DNA of 64,000 nt from Thioalkalivibrio thiocyanodenitrificans ARhD 1 (GCF_000378965.1 NZ_KB900536.1:3039407-3103406); one strand, 5' to 3'; shown: positions 16,980 to 26,360, counted from the first letter of the stretch. Program-made: numbers and translations. Notes: generated by a model not told the origin, from the sequence alone.

Positions 16980-17576
16980 TCAGACCGCCACCGACCGCCA
17001 GGCGCATTGCCAGATCTCATCGAGATACTCCGGCAATGGCGCGTCCAGAATCCCGTCCAGACGTAATTGAATCAAGCGCAGGGCGCCGCCAAACACGGCC
17101 GAGGCGGCGATGATCGGGGTCATCTCCCGGACTTCGCCGCCCTTCATCCCGGCGGCGACCATCTCGCGCATTTGTACGAAAGGGCGCGAGGAACAGACCG
17201 GCTTCTGATCCGGTATGAACTCCCGATGGCGGGAAAACAGCATGAACCGCATCACCGCAGGCTCCTGCTCGGTCAGATCAAACAGCAGCGCGATCACTGC
17301 CCGGCAGCGATCGCAGGCCGTGGTATGGGTTGCCTCGATCTCGTTGAAATGCGACTCCATCCGCTCGACCAGGGTGTCGTAGAGACTCCGGGCGATACCC
17401 TCCTTGTCGCGAAAGTAGTGGTAGATGGAGCCGGTACTGACTGAAGAGGCCTTAACGATGTCCGGGATCGAGGTATTGAAATACCCCTGCTCGGTAAAGA
17501 GATTCAGCGCCGCCCCCAGCACCTGCTCGGTGGCCGGGGTGGTGCGGGCACGTTGGGTTTCTGTACGAGTATCCAT
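16980..17576 (-). CDS. TetR/AcrR-family transcriptional regulator
   Basis: 198 residues. An N-terminal helix-turn-helix (residues ~18-60: VLGAALNLFTEQGYFNTS, then SSVSTGSIYHYFRDKEG) and a larger C-terminal ligand domain. Transcribed towards the DsrE-TusA pair and sharing its operator sequence, so it most likely represses both itself and that pair. The ligand domain has Cys residues in TTACDRCR (near 88-91) and VCSS, which could sense reactive sulfur or electrophiles; that is a guess. Confidence 0.85.
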   Translation of the reverse strand: MDTRTETQRARTTPATEQVLGAALNLFTEQGYFNTSIPDIVKASSVSTGSIYHYFRDKEGIARSLYDTLVERMESHFNEIEATHTTACDRCRAVIALLFDLTEQEPAVMRFMLFSRHREFIPDQKPVCSSRPFVQMREMVAAGMKGGEVREMTPIIAASAVFGGALRLIQLRLDGILDAPLPEYLDEIWQCAWRSVAV

Positions 17577-17586
17577 GCCTCCAGAT

Positions 17587-17606
17587 TAGAATGAACATTC
17601 GTTCTA
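17587..17606. promoter_or_regulatory. TetR-type operator 2
   Basis: TAGAATGAACATTCGTTCTA, eleven bases upstream of the tetR start, differs from operator 1 at one position and suggests autoregulation. Confidence 0.75.
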
Positions 17607-17627
17607 GTCAATCAAGAAGTTCCATTT

Positions 17628-19406
17628 TTATCGAATTTCACTCCGCCCCTCTTTCTCCCCGAGGGGTCTGTTGCGACGACGCTTGGCCTCGTACATGGCG
17701 GCGTCGGCGTGGCGCAACAGATCATCCGCCGTCTCACCATCATCGGGATACACGCTCTGGCCCATGCTCACGGTGAGGGCGAGTTCACGCCCTTCCAGCG
17801 GGAAGGGTGTCGCCATCAGGGTGTGGACGCGCTCCATGATGCGTTCGAGTTCGCCTTCGGTGTGGGGATCAAGGCACAGGAGCACGAATTCGTCGCCCGC
17901 GAAACGTGCCACGGTATCTCCGGCCCGAACCGCGCCGAGCAAACGTGCGGCCACCTGTTCAAGTATGGCGTCGCCGGCCTGGTGCCCGTAGGTGTCGTTG
18001 ATGTACTTGAAGTCGTTGAGGTCCACGAACATGATCGCCAGTTTGCGCCCATGACGATTCGCGTTCGCCAGTGCGATGGCCAGGCGGTCATCCAGCAGGC
18101 GGCGATTGGGCAGTCCCGTGAGCGGGTCGTAGTAGGCCAGGTGACGAATCTTCTCCTCACGCCTTTTCAGTTCGGAGATGTCGTTGAATTGGCCCGCATA
18201 ATGAAGCACCCGCCCCTCTTCGTCGCGTATGGCAACGATGCTGAGAAACTGCGGATAGATCTCGCCGCTCTGGCGGCGGTTCCACAATTCGCCCTCCCAG
18301 TGGCCCCGCTCCTTGAGGGAACGCCAAAGCTTGTCATAGAACTCCGGCCCCTGACGGCCGGAGCTGAGAAGTGCAGGGGTCCGGCCCACCGCTTCCTCCG
18401 GCGTGTAACCGGTCAGTCGGGTGAAGGCCGGGTTGACGCGCTGTATCACGCCATCGGAATCGGTGATCATCACGCCTTGCAGGGAGTTCTCGATGATCTG
18501 CTCGGCCACGTGCAGACTGCGCCGGGACTGAGCCAGCGCCACGTCCCTCTCCCGTAGCACACGGCCGAGTTCGCGCAGGTAGTCCACCTCGATGCCTGAG
18601 AGGATCTCGGCAAAGCTGACAATGCCGATGATCCGGCCGTCGTCCGTCGCACCCACGTGGCGCAGGCCCCGCTCGGCCAGCAAGTCGCGTGTGCGCGCCA
18701 GGCTCTCGCTTGCAGGCACCGTGAACAACGGGCGGCTGGCCACCTCACCCAACGGTGAATCTTTCAAGCCGCTTGCCACGAAGCGCACCATATCCCGTTC
18801 GGTGACGATCCCCGTGTCGCCGTCCCCGTAGTCAACGAGTACCGCGTCGGAGACGGAGCGGCGCATGAATTGCGGGGCGTCGGACAGAGGTCGCTCCTCG
18901 CCAAGCCGTGGCACGTCCCTCCGCACCACGGACTCCACGGTGCGCAGCGTGAGAAAATGCTCCATGCCCTGATGCACCACAACGTCCGTCTGAGTGATCA
19001 CGCCCTGAGGCGAACCGTCTCTTTCGTCGACTACCACGAAGTGGCGCACGCCGTGCTTCTGAACTCGTGTCGCCAGGTCCTCCAGGGGCGTGTCCGAAGA
19101 AAGGGTGACGACCGGTGAACTCATCACCTGACGGATAGGCCAGTCAATTGCCTCCGGGACCGTAAAGTCCAGGCAGATGGCATCCCGCTCGGTCCAGATT
19201 CCTACCATCTGATCTTCTTCGAATACGACGATGCAACTGCAGTGATGGGTCCACATGCGCTTGGCCGCCTCGTGCAGGGGCGTAGACGGATCGCAACGCA
19301 GAATGTTCCGCTGCGCCACCTGCCCCACGGTGGCGCCGGTGCGCAGGGACAGAGCCTTGCCGTCACCCAACTCCACTGCTCGAAAAGCCTGCTGTTTGTT
19401 TGTCAT
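17628..19406 (-). CDS. Diguanylate cyclase with four CBS motifs and a PAS domain
   Basis: 592 residues from the ATG at 19406 with AGGAAC upstream; the longer frame to 19670 only translates an interspersed repeat. Domains in order: two CBS pairs (about 25-275), PAS with PAC (297-415) and GGDEF (425-590). The active-site loop is AGDEF (503-507), a variant known from active cyclases, and there is no EAL domain. It probably makes cyclic di-GMP in response to a nucleotide bound by the CBS pairs and to a PAS ligand. No membrane segment is present, so it should be cytoplasmic. Confidence 0.87.
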   Translation of the reverse strand: MTNKQQAFRAVELGDGKALSLRTGATVGQVAQRNILRCDPSTPLHEAAKRMWTHHCSCIVVFEEDQMVGIWTERDAICLDFTVPEAIDWPIRQVMSSPVVTLSSDTPLEDLATRVQKHGVRHFVVVDERDGSPQGVITQTDVVVHQGMEHFLTLRTVESVVRRDVPRLGEERPLSDAPQFMRRSVSDAVLVDYGDGDTGIVTERDMVRFVASGLKDSPLGEVASRPLFTVPASESLARTRDLLAERGLRHVGATDDGRIIGIVSFAEILSGIEVDYLRELGRVLRERDVALAQSRRSLHVAEQIIENSLQGVMITDSDGVIQRVNPAFTRLTGYTPEEAVGRTPALLSSGRQGPEFYDKLWRSLKERGHWEGELWNRRQSGEIYPQFLSIVAIRDEEGRVLHYAGQFNDISELKRREEKIRHLAYYDPLTGLPNRRLLDDRLAIALANANRHGRKLAIMFVDLNDFKYINDTYGHQAGDAILEQVAARLLGAVRAGDTVARFAGDEFVLLCLDPHTEGELERIMERVHTLMATPFPLEGRELALTVSMGQSVYPDDGETADDLLRHADAAMYEAKRRRNRPLGEKEGRSEIR

Positions 19407-19442
19407 CTCAATGTTCCTGACGGGCTGCACACCACAAACACA

Positions 19443-19499
19443 GGGGTCAAGTCTAGCAATACATAGTAATTCCCGACCAATGACGGGCAAGACGGGGTC
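19443..19499 (+). repeat. Interspersed repeat copy 5 (extended form)
   Basis: Same core as copy 4 (GGGGTCAAGTCTAGCAATAC), then TAGTAATTCCCGACCAATG and GACGGGGTC. It lies in the region between the CBS-PAS-GGDEF gene and the subtilase. Confidence 0.75.
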
Positions 19500-19663
19500 G
19501 GACTGCGACGAAGGGGGCGACACGCGGTCGGACCCGGAAACCCGATCAGCGGACTGACCGGACGGGGCGGCGCGACTGGCGGCCTCCGCAGGATGGTGCA
19601 GGTGTATCCCCCGACCCGACATGGCGCTGTGTACGCCCAATGGCGAGGCGTACCGTTGTGTCC

Positions 19664-19691
19664 TTGACATTACGCCGTTACCTGCTAGTTA
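19664..19691 (+). promoter_or_regulatory. Predicted sigma-70 promoter of the subtilase
   Basis: TTGACA (19664-19669), 16-base spacer, TAGTTA (19686-19691), 54 bases before the start codon. Confidence 0.5.
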
Positions 19692-19745
19692 ACGTAGATG
19701 CAGTAGAGATTACAACTTCAAAAAACTCTACACCGGGGGTGTGCC

Positions 19746-21611
19746 ATGAAGCGCAAGGTCTCCCCTGCCGCACACGCCGGTATCCTCCTTCTTGTGAGTC
19801 TCCTGTTCGCCCCGCTGCTCGCGGTGGCGGCGTCTGCACCCGCCCCGCTTACGCCGAAGGGGGTGATCGAGGGACATTACATCGTGGTGCTGAGGCCCGA
19901 CGTGCACGACCCGGGCGCGGTCGCGCGTGATCTCGCCCGGCAGCACGGTTTCGAGGCCGGGTTCGTCTATGCCCATGCCCTCAAGGGCTTCTCCGCTGCA
20001 CTGAGCCCCAGGAGCGCGGACGCCCTGCGCCGCAACCCGCTCGTGGACTTCATCGAGGCCGACCAGATGGTCCGGATCATGTCCCAGTCGGTCCCCACCG
20101 GGATCCGGCGGGTCTTCGCCATGGACAATCCGGGACTCGAAATCGACGGGGTGGACGATTGGCGCGTGGATGCCGACGTTGCTGTGCTCGATACCGGCAT
20201 CGACGCGACGCATCCCGATCTCCACGTCGTGACGAGCGTCGACTGCTCCGGCGGCAGCCCGTGGGCTGGAAGCTGCAAGAGCGGAGGCGACGATGGTAAC
20301 GGACACGGCACGCACGTCGCCGGCACGATCGCGGCCATCGACAACGGCATCGGCGTCGTCGGGGTCGCCCCGGGGGCGCGCCTGTGGTCGGTCAAGGTGC
20401 TGCGCAACGACGGTTCCGGTTACATGTCCTGGATCATTGCCGGAATCGACTGGGTGACGGCGCGGGCCCACACCGTCCGCGTCGCCAACATGAGCCTGGG
20501 CTGCGAGTGCACGAGCCAGGCCCTTGATCAGGCCATAACCAACTCGGTGAAGGCCGGTGTGAGCTATGTCGTCTCGGCCGGCAACAGTGCAAAGGACGCG
20601 GAGACCTTCAGCCCCGCCAGGCATCCGGATGTCATCACGGTATCCGCGCTCGCCGACTTCGACGGCCTGCCGGGCGGAGAGGGTGCGTCCACCTGCCGCC
20701 AGGACACGGACGACACGCTCGCCAACTTCAGCAACTTCGGCCGGCTGATCGATATCGCCGCCCCCGGCGTATGCATTCTCTCGACCTGGCCGGGCGCGGC
20801 CTACCGCACCCTGAGCGGCACCAGCATGGCCGCGCCGCACGCCGCCGGCGCCGCCGCGATCCTGGTGGCAAGTGGCATCGCGAACCCCGAACAGGTGCGT
20901 GCCGAACTGACCCAGGCCGGCAACCTCGATTGGGTGGATACCTCCGGCGACGGTCACCACGAGCCGCTGCTCGACGTCGGCGACGGCAATCTCTTCGCGC
21001 CGGTGATGGTGGCCGGCACCGCCGCCCCGCCCGGCGAGGCGGTGGCCTCAGTGAGCATCCACAGCCCCGCCAACGGCACCTCATTCCTGGTCGGTGACAA
21101 CATCCTGTTCGAGGGTGCAGCCGACGACGGCGAGGGCGGCGATCTCTCGTTGTCCCTGCGCTGGACATCGAGCATCGACGGCGAGATCGGCACAGGCGCG
21201 AGCTTCACGGCCCAGCTCGCTGCGGGTGAACACACGATCACGGCGCAGATCGAGGAGCCCGCCGCGAGCGCCAGCGTTGTCATCACCGTGAGCGAGGCGG
21301 GTACCGGGGCCCTGTTGGTCGAATCGATCAGTTACCAGACCTCGGGCGGACGGAACAGCGACCGCCACCTCACCGTCACGGTCGCGATCGCCGATGCCGA
21401 TGGACCCGCCGGTGGCGTGAGCGTCGAGGTCGTCGTCGCCAATACTACGACCGGTGCCTCCTGGCAAGGCACCTCTACGACCGACTCGAACGGCAACGCC
21501 TCGTACAGCATCAACAACCACCCGGCGGGCTGCTACGAGACGAAGATCGTCACGCTCAACGGCGAAGATCCGGGAGCGTATGAAGACGCAGACCCGGGAT
21601 ACTGCAAGTAG
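19746..21611 (+). CDS. Secreted subtilisin-like serine protease (S8)
   Basis: 621 residues. Signal peptide 1-30, then an I9-type propeptide (about 40-110, HYIVVLRPDVHDP). The catalytic triad is complete: D149 in VAVLDTGID, H187 in NGHGTHVAGT and S360 in SGTSMAAPHAAG, with N280 (SAGNS) for the oxyanion hole. After the peptidase domain come two beta-sandwich stretches (about 440-520 and 525-615), the first Ig-like (SVSIHSPANGTSFLVGD). The protein should be exported and self-processed. No exosortase-type tail is present, so release into the medium or periplasm is likely. Confidence 0.92.
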   Translation: MKRKVSPAAHAGILLLVSLLFAPLLAVAASAPAPLTPKGVIEGHYIVVLRPDVHDPGAVARDLARQHGFEAGFVYAHALKGFSAALSPRSADALRRNPLVDFIEADQMVRIMSQSVPTGIRRVFAMDNPGLEIDGVDDWRVDADVAVLDTGIDATHPDLHVVTSVDCSGGSPWAGSCKSGGDDGNGHGTHVAGTIAAIDNGIGVVGVAPGARLWSVKVLRNDGSGYMSWIIAGIDWVTARAHTVRVANMSLGCECTSQALDQAITNSVKAGVSYVVSAGNSAKDAETFSPARHPDVITVSALADFDGLPGGEGASTCRQDTDDTLANFSNFGRLIDIAAPGVCILSTWPGAAYRTLSGTSMAAPHAAGAAAILVASGIANPEQVRAELTQAGNLDWVDTSGDGHHEPLLDVGDGNLFAPVMVAGTAAPPGEAVASVSIHSPANGTSFLVGDNILFEGAADDGEGGDLSLSLRWTSSIDGEIGTGASFTAQLAAGEHTITAQIEEPAASASVVITVSEAGTGALLVESISYQTSGGRNSDRHLTVTVAIADADGPAGGVSVEVVVANTTTGASWQGTSTTDSNGNASYSINNHPAGCYETKIVTLNGEDPGAYEDADPGYCK

Positions 21612-21648
21612 AACTGGCGGTCGCCGGGCTTTAGCCGCGCCGGGAACA

Positions 21649-21708
21649 ACCGGGTCAGAGAGCAATTGCCGCTAATACCAGTGGTTATTGGTCTCTGACC
21701 CGGTTTTC
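21649..21708. terminator. Large palindrome after the subtilase (REP/MITE-like)
   Basis: AACCGGGTCAGAGA at the left end pairs with TCTCTGACCCGGTT at the right end, around CAAT/ATTG and a central loop, followed by TTCG. It can act as a terminator. Its GGGTCAGAGA ends resemble the RAYT-associated ends, and a related palindrome lies at 34648. Confidence 0.6.
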
Positions 21709-21838
21709 GTTCCTCACGGTGGCTAGACCTGAGGAACAAAAAACCTGTCATGCGCGCTGTTTTCATCAAGCGTAGTACGTAACTATCGGTTTACACGAGA
21801 GTATTTCTGGGGAAACCTCAGGATCTGTCACCTTTCCC

Positions 21839-21928
21839 CTGCTGGCCAACAAGATCGCACGCATCAGCTGGAACGTGGTGGCCAAGGGCTGCGCCTACGA
21901 GCCAGGCAAGGCCTTCGGGAAGACATAA
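21839..21928 (+). pseudogene. IS110-family transposase, C-terminal relic
   Basis: About 29 residues reading LLANKIARISWNVVAKG and ending CAYEPGKAFGKT before a stop, typical of the IS110/IS1111 transposase end. No other part of the element is visible. Confidence 0.6.
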
Positions 21929-22234
21929 CCGAGTTTCACGCCCGTGAGTTCGCCGACGCGATGAAACAACAGGTCAATGCCCCGGCAAGAGCCTGCTTTA
22001 GGACCAGGTCAGTAAACCGAGTGGGTGTTTAGGCGGCCGGGGCTCCCTGATCTCATTGAGGGCCGGAAACGCATTTCAGTCTTTCCATACAGAGCCCGGA
22101 TATATGTCCGCGAACCGAATTTCAGCGCGGGCGGCGATCGCACAAGCGGTTCAATACAGCCCTTGAAACAAGGGAGGCGTCCATATATGTCCTCTGTTCC
22201 CCCCTGTTTCGCTCGGATTCTGGGCCCGAAAATT

Positions 22235-22268
22235 TGTGATTGACGTCACATTTTTCCAATTTTAGAAT
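22235..22268 (+). promoter_or_regulatory. CRP-type site overlapping a predicted promoter
   Basis: TGTGATTGACGTCACA (22235-22250) is a perfect TGTGA-N6-TCACA site. It overlaps a -35 TTGACG (22240-22245), which is 17 bases from a -10 TAGAAT (22263-22268). The site centre lies near -32 of the expected start, so repression is more likely than activation. The leader to the DUF11 gene would be ~250 bases and run across the IS30 relic. Confidence 0.5.
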
Positions 22269-22318
22269 CAATCAACCATTAGCTCTGCGCATTCCTCATC
22301 GATGGGATAGACCCGGCG

Positions 22319-22474
22319 GATTCTGGTCGCAAGGGCACGATGCAGCGCCTCAGTGAAGGCATCGTAAGGTGACCGGGAGGGGAGGCATTTGCGCGATCTC
22401 TGGTTGATGTTCATGACGACCCCCTGGACCTGCGCGTCAGGCACTTTGCGGGAAAGATTGGTACCCATCGGTAA
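22319..22474 (-). pseudogene. IS30-family transposase, C-terminal relic
   Basis: On the minus strand the frame reads LPMGTNLSRKVPDAQVQGVV, then MNINQRSRKCLPSRSPYDAF and EALHRALATRI, matching the end of IS30 transposases, where a GTNL segment precedes an N-x-RPRK segment. It has substitutions at otherwise conserved positions (QRSRK for RPRK). Nothing of the N-terminal part is seen. Confidence 0.65.
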
Positions 22475-22525
22475 GCATGAACGGCCGATAAAGGAACTGT
22501 CACGCCGTGGCAGTCGATAATAAGA

Positions 22526-25500
22526 ATGCTGGAGATCCACCCCTTGCATCGTGAGATCCTGTCTTTTGTCGCCGGATGGCGGCGCGTAAAGAATGGTCAA
22601 GCCCCCGTCACGCGTGCCGGCGTCGTACTGCCGGCACTGCTTGCCATGTTCCTTCTTGCACTCCCCGCTGTCGCCGTCGCACAGCTTACGGTGACGCCGA
22701 TCACCTGGGACGTGGTGGGCCTGGATCACAATCGGCCGCTGAGCGAAGGGCCGGAACTGTTTCCGGTCGGGGCAAGTGTATGCTCGGACAGCGGGACCGG
22801 TACTGACGCGGTCACGGCCGAGTTCAGTTGGGACGGTCCGGATTCCGACGCCGGAACGCCCGACGACTGGATCATCAGCCGCCCCGGTTCCCTGACGGTG
22901 CTGGAGTTCGATCCGCTGGAGGCCGGCGAGTGCGTGGACGCGTACTTCGAGATCCAGGTGATTCGTGGTGCCGGCGCGTTCGGAGTTTCCCGTGAGTACC
23001 GGATTACCGCTACCGCGGGCCCGGAGGTTGCCGTCACGCCGACCCCGCGACAGATCTTCGTCGAGCGGCTGGTTTCGCAGAACCGAAACCGGACCCAGAG
23101 CATCCGCTGGGGCCGGCAGGCCGACGGCTCGGACTGGCAATTGCTCGGTGGCGGTTCCTCGCTCAATCTGGAGGTCGGCGAGACCTACTTCATCGAGCTG
23201 ACCACGCAAACCGCGACCGCCTATGAGCAGATCGAGTCGTTCCTCACGCTGTCAAACACCATATTCCAGGTGCTCTCGGTCAGCACCGATTACTCTACCC
23301 GCAATTTCGACCCGCTCATTCCGGATCCGAATCCCAGCCTGTACGGCGATGGTTGCCAATGGGACCCGGACCCGAACAGCCCGAACTACCTGTCGTGCCT
23401 GGCGACCGGCAAGGCCGGCGGCACGGTCACGACCGTCTATCAGATCCGCATCGTTTCCGGCGGCGGCGAGCGGGTCAACCTGGAAGCCCTGATCTACGAC
23501 TTTTCCGGTTCCAGCTTCCACTACAACACCGACTTCGTTCGCTCGCCCGGAGAGCTCGTGGTATTCACGCCCAGCGCGCCGGAATTCAGCAAGCGATTCA
23601 TTCCCGGCACAATCGGGGCCGATGGCATCGCCACGGTGCGGTTCACGATTTCCAACCCGAACCCGATTCCCCAAAGCGGGTACTCGTTCACCGACACCCT
23701 TCCGGCCGGCATGGAAGTGGCCGCTGATCCCAACCTCTCAAGCAGTTGCGGTGGCAGCACGAATGCCTCTGCCGGCGGCAGTGTCATATCACTGGCGGGG
23801 GGGGAGCTGGAAGCCAACAGCTCCTGTACCATCCTGGTCGACGTGACGGTGCCGGAGGATGCCGGCGCCAGCTATCCGCAGACGCTGGAGAACAGCGTCG
23901 ATTTGCGGGTCGGCGATCCGGGCGATCCCGAATTCACGCTCAATGCCACCGCCGAGCTGGAAGTCACCGAGTTCCCGCCACCGCCACAGGTTTGCACACC
24001 GAATGCGCTGGTGGCCTGGGACGGCTTCGACAGTGCGTCGACTCCCACTGCGACCGCCGATCCCGAGAACCGTTCTCCGGCCGCCTCGGGCGGGGCGGGC
24101 CTGACCTTTTCAACCGCGACCATCTCCGGACGCGGCGTCTGGAACGCGCGTGCCAACACCGCCAACCAGAGTCTGTCCCAGGCACTTTCGTCCAATGCCT
24201 ACTACCAGTTCAGCCTGAATACCGTCGGCCTGGATACCGTGGACTTCGCGCTGGAGGCATTCCGCCAGAACGTCAACGCGCCCGAGTCACTGACGCTGTT
24301 CTGGGGCGCGGACACATCCAGCCTCACCCAGTCGGCGACGCTCACTCCGGTGCCCACCCGTTCCAACTCCGTCGGGTTCCGCAACCTTCGCGCCTCGGGG
24401 TTGGGCAACCTGGACGACGGCACCGGCGGTGGCGACGGCATTACCGTGTTTCGCGTCTATGCCTATGGCGCCTCGGGCACCAACCAGGATGTCAGCGTCC
24501 TGGATGTAATGATTTCCGACGGAGATACCTGCACCGATGCCGACCCCTCGACTGCGCCGGATCCTCCGCAGGTCAGCAAGCGCTTCGAGAGCCCACCCGG
24601 AACCGAGGTAAGTTCGGCAGGGCTGGGTCAGGAGCTTCGGCTGCTCTTCACCATCACCAACCCGAACGCGGCGGACGGGCTGACCGGCCTGCGCCTGGTC
24701 GACGCGCTGCCGCCGGGACTCGAGGTGGTGCCCGACACTTTCGACAACAACTGCACTGGCGGGGTCTGGGCCGAAGACCCGCAGGGCGTGCTGGTGCTCG
24801 AAGACAGCAGCATTAACGCCTCGGCTACGTGCACGCTGGCAGTCGACGTGCGGGCAACCTCGGTGGGCGGGCTGACCAATCTCAGCGACCCGATCGATGC
24901 CAATGAGACGCTGGCGGGCAATTCGGCCCGAGCCAGCCTCACGGTCGACGCGCCGTCGGAGACCCCCTCGATGGTCAAGTTCTTCGAGCCCAACCCACTG
25001 TTCGATCCCGCCGGCGCCACGCGCCTGGTCTTTCGCATCACCAACAACGACAGTTCAGATGCGATTGAGCAGGTCGGCTTCAGCGATACGCTACCGGACG
25101 GTCTGGTGCTGGCAAATCCGCTGGCCGACGAGGCCACCGGCAACTGCGGGTCGCCGACAGTCAGCAGAACCGCGGCCGATCTCGTGGAGGTTTTCGGCGC
25201 CACGGTGCCGCCGAGTACCGTCTGCGAGATTTCAGTGGATGTGGAACTGGCCGATCCGGGCATGGAGTTGCCGGCGTGGTTCGAGAACGTTTCCGGCCCG
25301 GTCCGCCATGTCTTCAACGGCGTGACCATCGAGGGTAATCAGGCCACGGCCACGCTGTTGGTCGATGAGCCCATTCCCTCGGTGCGGCTACTGAAGCAGG
25401 TCGGCCTGACGTCCGACATCGATGGCGCCTGGTCCGACTACGTGGGCGTGGCGCTGAACACCGATGTCTATTTCAGGTATGCGGTCGAGAACATCGGCGA

Positions 25501-26278
25501 GAGCGAACTGTCGGCCATCTCGCTGTCTGACCCCGAACTTGGCCTTGACCTTTCCAACTGCGTCTGGACCGATACGCAGGGCAATGCGCTGGGACAGGGT
25601 TTTGTGCTGCCAGTGGCCGACTTCGCCGATCCGGAAGCCCACATCGCAGTATGCATTGCCGGGCCCGAGACCGTGGCTCAGGCCGTGGAGTTGACCACAT
25701 GGGCAACCGTGCAGGCCACGGCCCCGACCGGCGACGTGCAGGGCAGCGACGATGCCACGGTCGCGACCGCCGCGCTGGACGTGGTGAAAAGCGCCGATCC
25801 GGAGCAGTTCGAGGCCGCGGGCGAGACGATCAGTTACACCTTCACGGTCACCAATTCCGGCCCGGCGATCCTGAGCGGACCGGTGCTGATCGACGACCCG
25901 CTGATCCCGGATGTGAGCTGTCCGCCGGTGTCGAGCATTGGAGATAACGACAACTTCTTCTCGCCCGACGACGGTGCGCTGGTCTGCACCGGCACCTATG
26001 TCACCACCGACGAGGATGTCAGCGCCGGCCGGGTGGAGAATACGGCAACGGCCACTGCGGGAGCCGGAACGCCATCGGCCCCGGCCATCGAATCGGAGCC
26101 CGATACTGCGATTACCGCCATAGGCGGGGGAACGGAGTTGCCCCCGATTGAATCTTCCGATGAACCGGTGCCGATTCCGATTGGCGGTGGCTGGGCGCTG
26201 TGGTTGCTGCTGGCACTGATCGGCGCTGCCGGAATAATCGGACCGAATTGGCGGCGGCGTCGGCCCGGGGCCTGCTGA
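22526..26278 (+). CDS. Large DUF11-repeat surface protein with exosortase-type C-terminus
   Basis: 1250 residues. Signal peptide near the N-terminus (VVLPALLAMFLLALPAVAVAQ, cleaved near 53). At least four DUF11/conserved-repeat units follow, each opening with a phrase such as FSKRFIPG, VSKRFESP or VKFFEPNP and containing FTISNPN or FRITNND and DTLPAGM-like motifs; the last unit has YTFTVTNSGPA. A Cys-bounded domain sits between (about 490-670). The C-terminus has VPIPIGGGWA, a hydrophobic run and WRRRRPGAC, an IPTL/PEP-type sorting signal. Likely an exported, anchored adhesin-like protein. The ATG at 22526 has only a weak ribosome site; a later start is possible. Confidence 0.85.
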   Translation: MLEIHPLHREILSFVAGWRRVKNGQAPVTRAGVVLPALLAMFLLALPAVAVAQLTVTPITWDVVGLDHNRPLSEGPELFPVGASVCSDSGTGTDAVTAEFSWDGPDSDAGTPDDWIISRPGSLTVLEFDPLEAGECVDAYFEIQVIRGAGAFGVSREYRITATAGPEVAVTPTPRQIFVERLVSQNRNRTQSIRWGRQADGSDWQLLGGGSSLNLEVGETYFIELTTQTATAYEQIESFLTLSNTIFQVLSVSTDYSTRNFDPLIPDPNPSLYGDGCQWDPDPNSPNYLSCLATGKAGGTVTTVYQIRIVSGGGERVNLEALIYDFSGSSFHYNTDFVRSPGELVVFTPSAPEFSKRFIPGTIGADGIATVRFTISNPNPIPQSGYSFTDTLPAGMEVAADPNLSSSCGGSTNASAGGSVISLAGGELEANSSCTILVDVTVPEDAGASYPQTLENSVDLRVGDPGDPEFTLNATAELEVTEFPPPPQVCTPNALVAWDGFDSASTPTATADPENRSPAASGGAGLTFSTATISGRGVWNARANTANQSLSQALSSNAYYQFSLNTVGLDTVDFALEAFRQNVNAPESLTLFWGADTSSLTQSATLTPVPTRSNSVGFRNLRASGLGNLDDGTGGGDGITVFRVYAYGASGTNQDVSVLDVMISDGDTCTDADPSTAPDPPQVSKRFESPPGTEVSSAGLGQELRLLFTITNPNAADGLTGLRLVDALPPGLEVVPDTFDNNCTGGVWAEDPQGVLVLEDSSINASATCTLAVDVRATSVGGLTNLSDPIDANETLAGNSARASLTVDAPSETPSMVKFFEPNPLFDPAGATRLVFRITNNDSSDAIEQVGFSDTLPDGLVLANPLADEATGNCGSPTVSRTAADLVEVFGATVPPSTVCEISVDVELADPGMELPAWFENVSGPVRHVFNGVTIEGNQATATLLVDEPIPSVRLLKQVGLTSDIDGAWSDYVGVALNTDVYFRYAVENIGESELSAISLSDPELGLDLSNCVWTDTQGNALGQGFVLPVADFADPEAHIAVCIAGPETVAQAVELTTWATVQATAPTGDVQGSDDATVATAALDVVKSADPEQFEAAGETISYTFTVTNSGPAILSGPVLIDDPLIPDVSCPPVSSIGDNDNFFSPDDGALVCTGTYVTTDEDVSAGRVENTATATAGAGTPSAPAIESEPDTAITAIGGGTELPPIESSDEPVPIPIGGGWALWLLLALIGAAGIIGPNWRRRRPGAC

Positions 26279-26360
26279 ACGAAACCCGGGCGACGGGTTC
26301 GTTCGTAGGAGTCAGTCGAGATATGGGGGAGGTTCAACTTGACGCCTGTGTCTCCTCTCG

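Larger units (their letters stand above)
19407..19745. other. Gene-free stretch between divergent genes
   Basis: Holds interspersed repeat copy 5 and the subtilase promoter; no gene was seen. Confidence 0.5.
21612..22525. other. Gene-free stretch with two transposase relics
   Basis: About 900 bases between the subtilase and the DUF11 gene. It contains the palindrome at 21649, an IS110 relic, an IS30 relic and a promoter-like region. The part at 21930-22230 shows nothing recognisable. Confidence 0.5.

Noticed and set aside
19407-19670. N-terminal extension of the CBS-PAS-GGDEF protein
   Set aside because: The added residues translate interspersed repeat copy 5 (an IGRELLCIARLDP phrase that also appears in the frame at 15949-16221).
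19728-20960. 410-aa minus-strand frame opposite the subtilase
   Set aside because: Shadow frame from the high GC content; the plus strand has a complete protease triad and signal peptide.
22268-23209. 313-aa minus-strand frame as a whole gene
   Set aside because: Only its last ~68 codons resemble an IS30 transposase; the rest is antisense to the DUF11 gene.
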